Position numbers and translations under genes: made by a program. DNA of 64,000 nt from positions 1,962,001 to 2,026,000 of the forward strand of contig NZ_CP104311.1 in assembly GCF_036864975.1 (NCBI RefSeq). The letters are read 5' to 3'. This DNA is from Methylococcus capsulatus (GTDB lineage Bacteria; Pseudomonadota; Gammaproteobacteria; Methylococcales; Methylococcaceae). The notes beneath the pieces are model-generated. The model saw only the letters and a program-made list of their open reading frames with translations, was not told the DNA's origin and did not search any database. The stretch's first letter is position 1. Every line of letters begins with the position of its first letter. Shown here in pieces: positions 32,112 to 40,951 of this stretch.

Positions 32112-32305
32112 ATATCATGCAATGGCGCGAAATGCGCCTTCAACAGCTCTCGCGCATAGAATAACGGATAACGCCTTTCGTCTATATGATCGTCCGGGAT
32201 GCGACAGTCCGGGACGCATGCAGATTTGCTCAGGCTCAATGGCATTTATGCGGGTATGTTCCATTCTCAGGCGCGGCACTATCGAACCGCGCAAGAATAA
32301 AGCGC

Positions 32306-32396
32306 ACCTCGAAAAACCACGGCTTCAGAAAATTCTCCGTCTAAAAATCAGCGACTTACCGTGGTCAAGTTGGCGAGGTGCAGGGTTTTTCGAGGT
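32306..32396. repeat. 91-bp MITE-like palindrome
   Basis: Perfect 13-base terminal inverted repeats ACCTCGAAAAACC (32306-32318) and its complement (32384-32396), with inner CACGG/CCGTG pairing. The rest of the 370-base stretch between the IS30 copy and cysN shows no gene. It looks like the collapsed ends of a transposon. Confidence 0.65.
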
Positions 32397-32481
32397 ACCC
32401 TAAAGCTTTTTGGTATTTCCACGTGGCCGATTGAGGGCTCTCCCACCGTGCCGGCCTTACAGCTAACGCCCAGGCGTTGGC

Positions 32482-34140
32482 TCAGATCACGAAGTCCGGC
32501 GCGCTGGCCGCCGGAACTAACAGAGCGAGCAGTTCTTCGAGGTCGAAGAAGCCTTCCGTAATGACACGATTGTGTTCGTCCGCTTCCGGAGCGGTTTCGG
32601 ACGCGCAGAGGCAGACGATGCCGGCCCGCACGATGTTCTCTGCCACCAGGGCGGCCTGAGCGCCGAGCCGATCGGCTTCGACCACAGCACAAACGAAGCC
32701 GCGTTCGAACAGCGCCCGCTCGAGCCGATAAGCCATGTCGTGCCGCTGAGGGCCGGTGAGCCAGACGGTGACGGCCTTCTGGCCGAAGCGGGCGGCGCGC
32801 TCCTCGGCGGTGACCTTGCGGAAGCCGGTCTCGCCCTGCACCGGCCCTAAGATCATGCCGGCGCCGACGGTGGCGTTGGTCAGCCGGTCGATGAGAATGA
32901 AAGCGCCGGTGCCCTTGCAGCGGGCGTAGGCGTCGAACGCCAGCGGCGCGCTCAAGGCCAGCTCGCACAGACCGATCTCGTTGAGGTGGAGCTGGCCGGC
33001 GGGGTGCCGTTCCAGGGTGTTGACATCGATCCGGTGGCGGATGGCGGCCACCGAGCCGGTGAGGGTCCGGGTGGCGTGCTTGAGGAGGTATTGCTTCCCC
33101 GGAATCAGCGGGGCTTCGGTCATCCACACGAGGTGGGCCTGGAAGCGGCTGTCGAGGTGCGGCAGGCGGTCCGGATGCACCAGGAGATCGCCGCGGCTGA
33201 GGTCGATTTCATCTTCCAGGGTGAGGGTGACGGCCTGGGGCGGGAAGGCGGCCTCCAGCTCGCCGTCGTAGGTGACGATGGACTGGATCCGGCTGCGGGT
33301 CTTGGCCGGCAGCACCAAGACCGGATCGCCCGGCTGGAACACCCCGGCGGCGACGGTGCCGCTGTAGCCGCGGAAGTCGAGGTGGGGGCGGTTGACGTAC
33401 TGCACCGGGAAGCGCGGGTCATCGAAGTTGCGGTCCTGGGCGATCTCGAGGGTGTTGAGCAGCTCGAGCAGAGGCGGCCCGCCGTACCAGGGCATGGCCG
33501 CGCTCTTGTGCACCACGTTGTCACCGTGCAGGGCGGAGATCGGGATGAAGCGCACGTCATGCAGCTCGAGCTTGTCGGCGAAGGCGAGGTAATCGGCGCG
33601 GATGCGGTCGAACACGGCTTCGCTGTGGTCCATCAGGTCCATCTTGTTGATGGCGACCAGGACGTGCCGGATCCCCAGGAGCGAGACGATGTAGCTGTGG
33701 CGGCGGGTCTGCACCTGCACGCCGCGGCGGGCGTCGATCAGGATGATGGCCAGGTCGCAGGTGGAAGCGCCGGTGGCCATGTTGCGGGTGTACTGCTCGT
33801 GGCCGGGGGTGTCGGCGATGATGAACTTGCGCTGGGCCGTGGAAAAATAGCGGTAGGCCACATCGATGGTGATGCCCTGCTCGCGCTCGGCCTGCAGGCC
33901 ATCGACCAGCAGGGCCAGATCGAGTTCGCCGCCGGTGGTGCCGGATTTCACGCTGTCGCGCCGCACCGCGCTGAGCTGATCCTCGTAGATCATCTGGGAA
34001 TCGTGCAGCAGCCGCCCGATCAGGGTGCTCTTGCCGTCGTCGACGCTGCCGCAGGTGAGGAGCCGCAAGAGCTCCTTCTGCTCGTGCTGGGCCAGATAAG
34101 CATGGATGTCGGTGCCGATGAGGTCGGATTGGTGTGACAT
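32482..34140 (-). CDS. cysN: sulfate adenylyltransferase GTPase subunit CysN with degenerate APS-kinase remnant
   Basis: A 552-residue protein from ATG 34140. The EF-Tu-like GTPase has G1 GSVDDGKS (31-38), [12 protein letters not shown] and NKMD, then two beta-barrel domains. With CysD it makes adenosine 5'-phosphosulfate from ATP and sulfate. E. coli CysN is about 475 residues. The extra ~100 residues after about 450 align with APS kinase of CysNC fusions, but where the kinase P-loop GLSGAGKST should be the sequence reads [10 protein letters not shown] (near 462-471). The domain is also short (about 95 residues instead of 170+). So the kinase is probably dead or structural. Confidence 0.93.
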   Translation of the reverse strand: MSHQSDLIGTDIHAYLAQHEQKELLRLLTCGSVDDGKSTLIGRLLHDSQMIYEDQLSAVRRDSVKSGTTGGELDLALLVDGLQAEREQGITIDVAYRYFSTAQRKFIIADTPGHEQYTRNMATGASTCDLAIILIDARRGVQVQTRRHSYIVSLLGIRHVLVAINKMDLMDHSEAVFDRIRADYLAFADKLELHDVRFIPISALHGDNVVHKSAAMPWYGGPPLLELLNTLEIAQDRNFDDPRFPVQYVNRPHLDFRGYSGTVAAGVFQPGDPVLVLPAKTRSRIQSIVTYDGELEAAFPPQAVTLTLEDEIDLSRGDLLVHPDRLPHLDSRFQAHLVWMTEAPLIPGKQYLLKHATRTLTGSVAAIRHRIDVNTLERHPAGQLHLNEIGLCELALSAPLAFDAYARCKGTGAFILIDRLTNATVGAGMILGPVQGETGFRKVTAEERAARFGQKAVTVWLTGPQRHDMAYRLERALFERGFVCAVVEADRLGAQAALVAENIVRAGIVCLCASETAPEADEHNRVITEGFFDLEELLALLVPAASAPDFVI

Positions 34141-34178
34141 AGGCGTGATCGATCAAACATCGCGAAATAAATTCATCA

Positions 34179-34280
34179 TTCCCCTCCCTGCCCCCCGCCG
34201 CGAGCGGAGGGGGGCGAACGCGGTTCGTCCCCAGGGTTCCGGGCAGGACGGGCCGGAACCATCGGGGCGGGGTGAGGGAA
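34179..34280. repeat. compound palindrome in the cysD-cysN spacer
   Basis: TTCCCCTCCCTGCCCC at the left pairs loosely with GGGGCGGGGTGAGGGAA at the right. Inside are GGTTCCGG (34235-34242) and CCGGAACC (34253-34260), and a CCCCCCGC/GCGGAGGGGGG hairpin. It resembles dispersed intergenic repeats. Confidence 0.7.
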
Positions 34281-34349
34281 GTCGTCATGGCCATCCATCG
34301 GGGCAGCTGCGACAGCCTTGGGCCATAACGGTCAGAAATACCCTTCCTT

Positions 34350-34641
34350 GAAGGAGCACAAGGAAGTCGAGCGAAGCGAGCGAGTGCGACGACCCCCGCG
34401 AAGCCGTAGGCCCGGATGTTTTGTCGGAGTCTGCGGCTTCATCGCAGGTGGAGACAAAACATAAGGGAACCGACACGGCGTCGAGTCATTGTGGGAGCCT
34501 TGGCGGAGTGCGTCGCGGAGAGACGGACGGAGCCGAGGCGGACGCAGGACGGCGCGGGCCGCCGAAGGCAAAGACGTCGCCAATTTTTCGCTTCCGAGGG
34601 TGACTTGGAAGTCCCGTCGGGTTTCGCGAAAAATGGCGACG
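34350..34641. mobile_element. palindrome-rich insertion in the 3' end of cysD
   Basis: On the - strand the conserved CysD sequence reads SMEEKKLE to base 34642. The normal last residues of the family, EGYF plus stop, occur separately at 34332-34346 (KEGYF, TGA). The 290 or so bases between contain three palindromes: ATGTTTTGTC/GACAAAACAT (34416-34425, 34453-34462), GCCTTGGCGG/CCGCCGAAGGC (about 34497-34569), and a 17-19-base pair (34573-34591, 34626-34642). It has no ORF of its own. A non-autonomous element is the best reading; the ends are approximate. Confidence 0.75.
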
Positions 34642-35625
34642 CTCCAGCTTCTTTTCTTCCATGGACCCGGCCTGGTCGTGGTCGATGAGCCGGCCCTGGC
34701 GCTCGGAGGTCTTGGTCAGCAACATTTCCTGGATGATCTCGGGCAAGGTGGCGGCCTCGGATTCGATGGCGCCGGTCAAGGGATAACAGCCCAGGGTGCG
34801 GAACCGCACCTTCTTCCGCAGCGGCACTTCGCCCGGCAACAACGGCATGCGCTCGTCATCCACCATGATCAGCATGCCGTCGCGCTCGACCACCGGCCGC
34901 TCGGCGGCGAAGTACAGCGGGACAATGGGGATGTTTTCCAGGTAGATGTACTGCCACACGTCGAGTTCGGTCCAGTTGGACAGGGGGAACACGCGGATGC
35001 TCTCACCCGGGTTGATCTTGCCGTTGTACAGATTCCACAGCTCAGGGCGCTGGTTCTTGGGGTCCCAGCGGTGATGCCGGTCGCGGAACGAGTACACCCG
35101 TTCCTTGGCGCGGGATTTCTCCTCGTCCCGGCGCGCTCCGCCGAAGGCGGCGTCGAAGCGGTACCGGGCCAGCGCCTGCTTGAGCGCTTCGGTCTTCATG
35201 ATGTCGGTGTGCTTCTTGCTGCCGTGCACGAAAGGGTTGATGCCCTCGCGCACCCCCTCTTCGTTGACGTGGATGATGAGGTCCAGCCCCAGCTCCCGCG
35301 CCCGCCGGTCGCGGAAGGCGATCATGTCGCGGAACTTCCAGGTGGTATCGACGTGCAGCAACGGAAACGGCGGCTTGCCCGGGTAAAACGCCTTCATCGC
35401 CAGATGCAGCATCACCGCCGAGTCCTTCCCGATCGAGTACAGCATCACCGGCCGCTCGAATTCGCTCACCACTTCCCGAAATATGTGGATGCTCTCGGAT
35501 TCCAGGTGCTTCAGGTGGGTGAGCCGGTACTCGCGCGGTGGCCGAAGGAGGGACGGCGTAGAGGGATTTCCGGGAACGGCGTATTCGCGGAAAGCCGTTG
35601 AACGGAGTCGGGCATTGTAGGCCAT
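34486..35625 (-). CDS. cysD: sulfate adenylyltransferase subunit CysD with altered C-terminus
   Basis: A 379-residue protein from ATG 35625. The PAPS-reductase-type ATP pyrophosphatase core has PP-loop [41 protein letters not shown] and [18 protein letters not shown]. It supplies the adenylyltransferase of the CysDN pair. The N-terminus is about 30 residues longer than E. coli CysD. The C-terminus runs normally to [14 protein letters not shown] and then gains 51 residues ([10 protein letters not shown]...TPPRLPQ) read from the insertion, instead of EGYF. The catalytic core is intact, so activity may survive. Confidence 0.93.
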   Translation of the reverse strand: MAYNARLRSTAFREYAVPGNPSTPSLLRPPREYRLTHLKHLESESIHIFREVVSEFERPVMLYSIGKDSAVMLHLAMKAFYPGKPPFPLLHVDTTWKFRDMIAFRDRRARELGLDLIIHVNEEGVREGINPFVHGSKKHTDIMKTEALKQALARYRFDAAFGGARRDEEKSRAKERVYSFRDRHHRWDPKNQRPELWNLYNGKINPGESIRVFPLSNWTELDVWQYIYLENIPIVPLYFAAERPVVERDGMLIMVDDERMPLLPGEVPLRKKVRFRTLGCYPLTGAIESEAATLPEIIQEMLLTKTSERQGRLIDHDQAGSMEEKKLERRHFSRNPTGLPSHPRKRKIGDVFAFGGPRRPASASAPSVSPRRTPPRLPQ

Positions 35626-35657
35626 GTGTGACGTATACCTCAGGTCGCAGGCGGGGA

Positions 35658-36512
35658 TCAAGCAATGGCTCGATGGGGTTGGTGTTTTCTGGCGTCCGTC
35701 CCTTCGTAATAGCCGCCTTTGACCAGGTCGGCGCCTACGATTCGGGCCAGCGCAGCGTCAGCTTTCGTTTCGACGCCTTCCAGCAAAAACTGGGTATCCA
35801 GTCCACGCATGACGGCGGGCAGGCGTTGGCTCCTTTTCGCCCATTCCGGCCGGGTATTCAAGCGCGCCAAGAAGGCGGTGTCGAGCCGCACGAAATCCGG
35901 CGCGAAGCGATACAGGAATTCGATGCAGTAGCGCTCGAGGAAGGCGTGGTCCGAGTTCTCGTCAAACTTGATGGCTGTGCCGTATCCGTGGGCGCGGTAG
36001 CTCTTCAGTCCTTCCAGCAGGCGGACGAACTGGCGGTCGTAGACCGGCGTCACCTGTACGGTGATGACCACCCGGCGCGGCGATAGCCCGCAGCGGAAGA
36101 TCACGTCTTCGAAATAGGCGCCGTGGTTACGTTTCACGCCCAGTATGTGGCGCGGGTGGACGTGCAGGAACAGGCTACCGTCGTCATGGGCGATAGGCAG
36201 GAAATTCAGCATGTGGATGGTGCGGCAAAGGCGGTCGAGGTTGACGACCGGCGGGCCGTCTTCGGCGAGGGCATAAACCTGTTCAGGGCCCTCGCCGGAT
36301 GTGGCGGTCCTGGTGGACTTGAGCGATGCATCATGACCCACGATCATGGATGGCGCATGGGCCAACCGCACTGGATGCAGTTCCGTGTTCAGCCGGGCGT
36401 CGCCGAAGCGTCCTTCGACGCGGTTGCCGCGGAGTTCCAGAGGGTTTTCGGAGAGCCGCTGCTCTTCTTTAAGCTTTTGATTGAAGCAATTGACGAGTTC
36501 GGAGAGGGGCAT
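35658..36512 (-). CDS. degenerate EAL-domain protein
   Basis: A 284-residue protein from ATG 36512. The fold of an EAL c-di-GMP phosphodiesterase can be traced: [47 protein letters not shown] and [20 protein letters not shown]. The catalytic signatures are lost: HDASL stands at the EAL position, HVH at the SVN Asn, and KFDEN at the DDFG acidic pair. It is therefore probably a non-enzymatic binding or signalling protein. It lies between sbp and cysD, 32 bases upstream of cysD, so it is likely co-transcribed with sulfate activation. Confidence 0.82.
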   Translation of the reverse strand: MPLSELVNCFNQKLKEEQRLSENPLELRGNRVEGRFGDARLNTELHPVRLAHAPSMIVGHDASLKSTRTATSGEGPEQVYALAEDGPPVVNLDRLCRTIHMLNFLPIAHDDGSLFLHVHPRHILGVKRNHGAYFEDVIFRCGLSPRRVVITVQVTPVYDRQFVRLLEGLKSYRAHGYGTAIKFDENSDHAFLERYCIEFLYRFAPDFVRLDTAFLARLNTRPEWAKRSQRLPAVMRGLDTQFLLEGVETKADAALARIVGADLVKGGYYEGTDARKHQPHRAIA

Positions 36513-36673
36513 GGTCGGTGTCCTCGGTAGATTGTATCTGGCCGGTATCCGGCGGTTCGTGTCGTTGTGATATGGGAAACCGCATTCGTTGCGCGAACGC
36601 GGGCTTCATCTGGAGCTGACATCGGTTCTTGGGCGTCATCGCGTCGGCTCTCGTTGGGGTGAACGGGCAGCGG

Positions 36674-36714
36674 AAAAAAAGGCGCTCGATGACGGAGGCG
36701 AACACCGGAGCGCC
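36674..36714 (-). terminator. rho-independent terminator after sbp
   Basis: On the - strand GGCGCTC (36714-36708) and GAGCGCC (36687-36681) form a stem with a 20-base loop, followed by T7. It lies 15 bases past the sbp stop and separates porin-sbp from the EAL-cysD-cysN unit. Confidence 0.82.
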
Positions 36715-36728
36715 CGTTGGCCCCGCTG

Positions 36729-37745
36729 TCACTGGTTGGTGTAAATCTGGTCGAAGACGCCGCCATCGGCGAAGTGGGTCTTCTGCGCCTTGTCCCAGCC
36801 GCCGAAGACTTCGTCGATGGTGAACAACTGGATCGGGGCGAAGTCCTTGGCATGCCTGGCCAGCACTGCCGGATCGCGCGGGCGGTAGTGGTGCTTGGCC
36901 GCCAGTTCCTGGCCCTCCGGGCTGTACAGGTATTCCAGGTAGGCTTTGGCGACGTCGCCGGTGCCGCGCTGACGGACGATGTCGTCGACGACGGTGACCG
37001 TGGGTTCGGCCAGGATGCTGATGGATGGCGTGACGATCTCGAAGTTGTCCGCACCGTATTCCTTCAGGATCAGGTAAGCCTCGTTTTCCCAGGTGATCAG
37101 CACGTCGCCGATTTCGCGCTCGGCGAAGGTGATGGTCGAGCCGCGGGCGCCGGTGTCGAGCACGGCGGCATTCTTGTAGATCTTCCCGACCAGGTCCCGT
37201 GCCGCCTGCTCGTTGCCGTATTTCTTCAGGGCGTAGCCCCAGGCCGCCAGATAGTTCCAGCGCGCGCCGCCCGATGTCTTCGGGTTGGGCGTCACTACCG
37301 ACACGCCGGTCTTGCCCAGATCGTCCCAGTCCTTGATGCCCAGCGGGTTGCCCTTGCGCACCAGGAACACCATGGTGGAGGTGTAGGGGGCGCTGTTGTG
37401 GGGCAGTTTGGACTGCCAGTCCGACGAGATCAGCTTGCGCTTCTCGTGGAGCTGATGCACGTCGTAGGCCAGGGCCAGGGTGACGACGTCGGCGTCCAGG
37501 CCGTCGATCACCGCGCGGGCCTGTTTGCCCGAGCCGCCGTGGGACTGGCGGATCTCGAGCGTCTGGCCGGTTTTTTCCTTCCAGTGCTTGGCGAAGGCGG
37601 TGTTGTATTCCTGGTAGAACTCGCGGGTCGGATCGTATGACACGTTGAGCAGGGTGATATCCGCGGCGAGGGTGGTGCGGATGCCGAGGAGAGCCGTGAA
37701 AATGATCAGGGTCGCGATTTCCTGACTCCAGGTCGATAGTTTCAT
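36729..37745 (-). CDS. sbp: periplasmic sulfate-binding protein
   Basis: A 338-residue exported protein from ATG 37745 with a signal peptide ending near [11 protein letters not shown]. It follows the Sbp/CysP family: [73 protein letters not shown] and [11 protein letters not shown]. It delivers sulfate or thiosulfate to the CysTWA ABC transporter, whose genes are not in the window. It follows an OprP-like porin by 67 bases. Confidence 0.95.
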   Translation of the reverse strand: MKLSTWSQEIATLIIFTALLGIRTTLAADITLLNVSYDPTREFYQEYNTAFAKHWKEKTGQTLEIRQSHGGSGKQARAVIDGLDADVVTLALAYDVHQLHEKRKLISSDWQSKLPHNSAPYTSTMVFLVRKGNPLGIKDWDDLGKTGVSVVTPNPKTSGGARWNYLAAWGYALKKYGNEQAARDLVGKIYKNAAVLDTGARGSTITFAEREIGDVLITWENEAYLILKEYGADNFEIVTPSISILAEPTVTVVDDIVRQRGTGDVAKAYLEYLYSPEGQELAAKHHYRPRDPAVLARHAKDFAPIQLFTIDEVFGGWDKAQKTHFADGGVFDQIYTNQ

Positions 37746-37812
37746 GATTTACTCCGTTCGTCGGATCGGTAAAAAAAGTCCTGGTTGCCGTCGTCTGACG
37801 GGTGTTACCGCA

Positions 37813-39441
37813 TCAGAAGGAAACCTGTACCCGCGAGATGAAGGCTTTCTCGGTTTCGCGATCGGCCACTTCGTTGGTGAGCTGACCTTTGGCGTTATAG
37901 ACGCCAGCCCCGCCCTGGAAGGAGGTCTGCGAGTAATCGGCCATGAGCTTCACGTTCTGATTCAGCCACCAGTTAACGCCCAGGGACCAGTTCGTCGCGT
38001 TCTGCACGGCCTGACGCGGGTCGGCATAAGCATAGACCGGGGTCTTCGAGCCGGCTTTGGCGACGTTTGTGAACACGTTGTCGCTGAAGCTGATATCGCT
38101 CCAGCGTGCTGCGATCTGGAACGCCCCCCAGTTTCCCTCGAACGGATTGAAGGCGTGCCTGGGCCGGATTCCCTGTCCCTGGAACACATTGTCCTCCCCG
38201 GTCAGTACGTAGGAAGCCGTGATGTTCCAGGCATAGTCGTTTTCAATGATCTGGCTGGTGTTCTTGGTCCTTGGTCCCACCTGCCCGTTCGTCACCGTCT
38301 GGTTGGCCACCCTTTGCTGGGAAACCGCGTATTCACCGATCAGCCCGAACGGACCCCAGTTCCAATACATTTGTGGATAGACTCGATACTGAGTGCCGTC
38401 GATGCGGGCGGCGGATGCGTATCTGAACATGGTCTGCTGGCCAGGCGTAGCATAGGTTGGCGTCGAAGCGTCATTGGGATGACCCCAGGAGCCGGCGATG
38501 CCGAACCCCAGGCCTTCGACTGCCTCAAATCCGCTGCTTTGGAACGGATGCGCGAAGATGCGGGCCTCCAACTGTTTGGAGTCGTTGTTCGCGCTGTCGA
38601 TGTTGCCGTTGTTGACCGTGCCGTCGAATATGCCCACTTGGTAAGCGAAGAATTCGGGGAACTGGTACAGGTTGTAGCTGCGCGGGGTTTCAGGGCCGCC
38701 TGGACGGTCGAATTCACCGTGCAGCATGAAGCCGATGTCGTGGTTCGGCGCGAGCTGGGTCGGAAAGCCACGCTCGGTGAACGTCAAGGCCGATGCGCTC
38801 TGCAGGCGTTCGAGGCTGACCGGGGCTTTGAACTTTCCGGCCGCCAGGCTCGCCGCGCGGAAATAGCGCAGATCCGCGTAGGCATCGAACAAGCGGGTGG
38901 TGCCCATGGCGAAGTCGGGCATGATGCGCCAGTCCACGTATTTCCAGACCGTGCCGGTGAAAGTGGGACGGACCCGGCGCATATAGAAATTGTTGTTGAG
39001 ATCGTCGCCATTGGTGTTGGCCGGATTGCCGTTGTTGTCGTCGATGAAGAAGTCGCTGTCCTGTTGGACGGTGCCGCGTACCGACAGGCTGAAATCCCCG
39101 TCCTGGCTTTCCACTTTCAAACCTTGGCCGCCTACTTCGACTTTGGGCAGTTTGGCCCATTTGCCGTCGGACACCTCTTTGTCCACTTCCAGCTTGCGTT
39201 CGATGAGCTTTACTTTCTGGTCGATCTTCTTGATTTCCTGAGCCGGGGCTGGAGTTGCGGCGGCCTGTTTCGAAGTAGCGGTTGCCAGGGCGTCCAATGC
39301 CTTCTCGAGTTTGGCTTCGAGCTCATATACGCGTGCCTCCAGAACGTCCACACGGTCGGGGTGGGTTTTGGCGTTCAGATTCGGAGCGTTGAGGCCGGTG
39401 AATGCCGTCACCGCAAGCGTCAGGGTTTTTTTCCTGTACAT
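37813..39441 (-). CDS. OprO/OprP-type outer-membrane porin with coiled-coil N-terminus
   Basis: A 542-residue exported protein from ATG 39441. After the signal peptide comes a coiled coil (VLEARVYELEAKLEKALDAL), then the anion-selective porin barrel with RRVRPTFTGTVWKYVDWRIMPDF and LAAGKFKAPVSLERLQSASALTFTER. The C-terminal RVQVSF ends in Phe as required for the BAM machinery. OprP relatives take phosphate, but next to sbp sulfate is the more likely anion. Confidence 0.92.
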   Translation of the reverse strand: MYRKKTLTLAVTAFTGLNAPNLNAKTHPDRVDVLEARVYELEAKLEKALDALATATSKQAAATPAPAQEIKKIDQKVKLIERKLEVDKEVSDGKWAKLPKVEVGGQGLKVESQDGDFSLSVRGTVQQDSDFFIDDNNGNPANTNGDDLNNNFYMRRVRPTFTGTVWKYVDWRIMPDFAMGTTRLFDAYADLRYFRAASLAAGKFKAPVSLERLQSASALTFTERGFPTQLAPNHDIGFMLHGEFDRPGGPETPRSYNLYQFPEFFAYQVGIFDGTVNNGNIDSANNDSKQLEARIFAHPFQSSGFEAVEGLGFGIAGSWGHPNDASTPTYATPGQQTMFRYASAARIDGTQYRVYPQMYWNWGPFGLIGEYAVSQQRVANQTVTNGQVGPRTKNTSQIIENDYAWNITASYVLTGEDNVFQGQGIRPRHAFNPFEGNWGAFQIAARWSDISFSDNVFTNVAKAGSKTPVYAYADPRQAVQNATNWSLGVNWWLNQNVKLMADYSQTSFQGGAGVYNAKGQLTNEVADRETEKAFISRVQVSF

Positions 39442-39579
39442 CGGGAAGTTTCTCCGTTCATCGGTTCGGAGAACTTCCGGTGTTCCGGTCAGTTCCGTCG
39501 TGAATTCATGTTTTAGTTATACTGGTACGCCTCCGGAGGGCCGGTTGGCATGGCGATCGGCCGATCGCCGGCGGTTCAT

Positions 39580-39765
39580 TCAGGTTGCGGCCTGGGGACG
39601 GAATTTCTCCCGCCTTTCGATCTGTACCACGCGCCCTTCATGCACGGTGATTTCCACGGAACCGAAGCGTAGGCCGGTCAGCGCCTGGATGATCAGGGCG
39701 GCCGGGGTCTCCGGCGTTGCGGAAGCCGATTCGGATGGCGGCGTTTTCGGCGAATGCTGCGTCAT
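39580..39765 (-). CDS. YezD-like DUF2292 small protein
   Basis: A 61-residue protein from ATG 39765. The C-terminal 35 residues (IIQALTGLRFGSVEITVHEG and VVQIERREKFR) are the DUF2292/YezD motif, a small fold often encoded with sulfate-assimilation genes. The N-terminal part is Pro/Ser-rich linker. It is the first gene of the - strand sulfate cluster, 138 bases before the porin. The function is unknown; linkage is the main clue. Confidence 0.8.
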   Translation of the reverse strand: MTQHSPKTPPSESASATPETPAALIIQALTGLRFGSVEITVHEGRVVQIERREKFRPQAAT

Positions 39766-39925
39766 GGTGAATCCCCCGTTGCTTTGTAGGCGCAAACGCT
39801 CGTTGCTTGAACGCCTACAAGTGTACGCATGCCTGTGTATGACAATAAAGAATAAAAAGAAATAGATATATATCAATAAATTTTATGACCGCTGTTCTTC
39901 CGACTCTTGCTTGATTCGTCCTCCA

Positions 39926-40948
39926 ATGCTTGTCCCGTCTTCGATCGCCGGTTTCCTGGGCGTATTCGCCTTGTCTTTTGCTCTTACCGGCGCTGTTCGG
40001 CGATATGCGCGACGGCGCCTGCTGGATGTTCCCAACGCCCGCAGCTCCCATCGGGTACCGACGCCGCGAGGAGGCGGTTTGGCCATCGTGTTGGCGCTGA
40101 TGGGGGGGGAGGTCTACTGGCGCTTGGTCGTCGGCGAATTCGCCGGCAGCATCGCGATCCTGGCAGGTGGGGTGCTGGTCGCGGCAGTGGGATTCTGGGA
40201 CGACCATGGCCATTTGTCCGCCCGCTGGCGCCTCTTTGCCCATCTGACGGCGGCAGCCTTGGCGGTGGCGAGCCTGCCGGACCACGGGTCTCTACGGCTG
40301 GGTCCCATTTCGTTCGGTGCTGGAGCCTTCGCCGATATTATCGGCGTGCTGGTCATCGCATGGATGCTGAACCTTTTCAATTTCATGGACGGCATTGACG
40401 GTCTGGCGGGGCTGGAAGTGGTCAGCGTGGGGGCCGGTGCCTCCCTCCTGCTTTTGTTATCATTGCCACCAGGCGCTGCGCTGCCAGTCGCGCCTGGCCT
40501 GCTGGCCGCCGCTACCCTGGGTTTTCTGCTATGGAACTGGCCGCCGGCGAAGATTTTCATGGGGGACGTCGGCAGTGGTTTCGCGGGCTATTGGCTGGGC
40601 TGTGAGGCGATCGCGAACGCCAAGGCCGGGACGCTAAGCCTCGCGGTGTGGCTGATTCTGGCCGGGGTGTTCGTGGTGGATGCCAGCTTCACGCTGGTCC
40701 GCCGCATGGCTGGTGGCCAGCGCTGGTACGAGGCGCATCGCTCCCATGCGTATCAAAACGCCGCGCGGCTGTTTGGTAGTCACGCAGCGGTCGATCATCG
40801 CGTCCTGGTGATCAACCTGGTATGGCTGCTGCCGCTGGCCGGACTCGCGGTCTGGAATCCGGCCTGGGAACTACCCTTGCTGATACTGGCTTATCTGCCG
40901 CTGCTCTATCTGGCGATCCGCCTGCGAGCCGGCCAACCCGAGCTTTAG
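39926..40948 (+). CDS. glycosyltransferase family 4 (WecA/WbpL type)
   Basis: A 340-residue polytopic membrane enzyme with about ten helices. ATG 39926 is chosen over TTG 39911. Motifs are RRLLDVPNARSSHRVPTPRGGG near the start, GFWDDHGHLSARWR, the catalytic NLFNFMDGIDGLAG, IFMGDVGSGFAGYWLG and the late HRSHAYQNAARLFGSH. It transfers a sugar-1-phosphate to undecaprenyl phosphate to begin O-antigen or capsule units. It stands 3 bases before the 4,6-dehydratase gene. Confidence 0.93.
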   Translation: MLVPSSIAGFLGVFALSFALTGAVRRYARRRLLDVPNARSSHRVPTPRGGGLAIVLALMGGEVYWRLVVGEFAGSIAILAGGVLVAAVGFWDDHGHLSARWRLFAHLTAAALAVASLPDHGSLRLGPISFGAGAFADIIGVLVIAWMLNLFNFMDGIDGLAGLEVVSVGAGASLLLLLSLPPGAALPVAPGLLAAATLGFLLWNWPPAKIFMGDVGSGFAGYWLGCEAIANAKAGTLSLAVWLILAGVFVVDASFTLVRRMAGGQRWYEAHRSHAYQNAARLFGSHAAVDHRVLVINLVWLLPLAGLAVWNPAWELPLLILAYLPLLYLAIRLRAGQPEL

Positions 40949-40951
40949 TCC

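Noticed and set aside
37744-39516. 590-residue ORF on the + strand antisense to the porin
   Set aside because: High-GC shadow frame; the - strand encodes a full OprP-like porin with signal peptide and C-terminal Phe.
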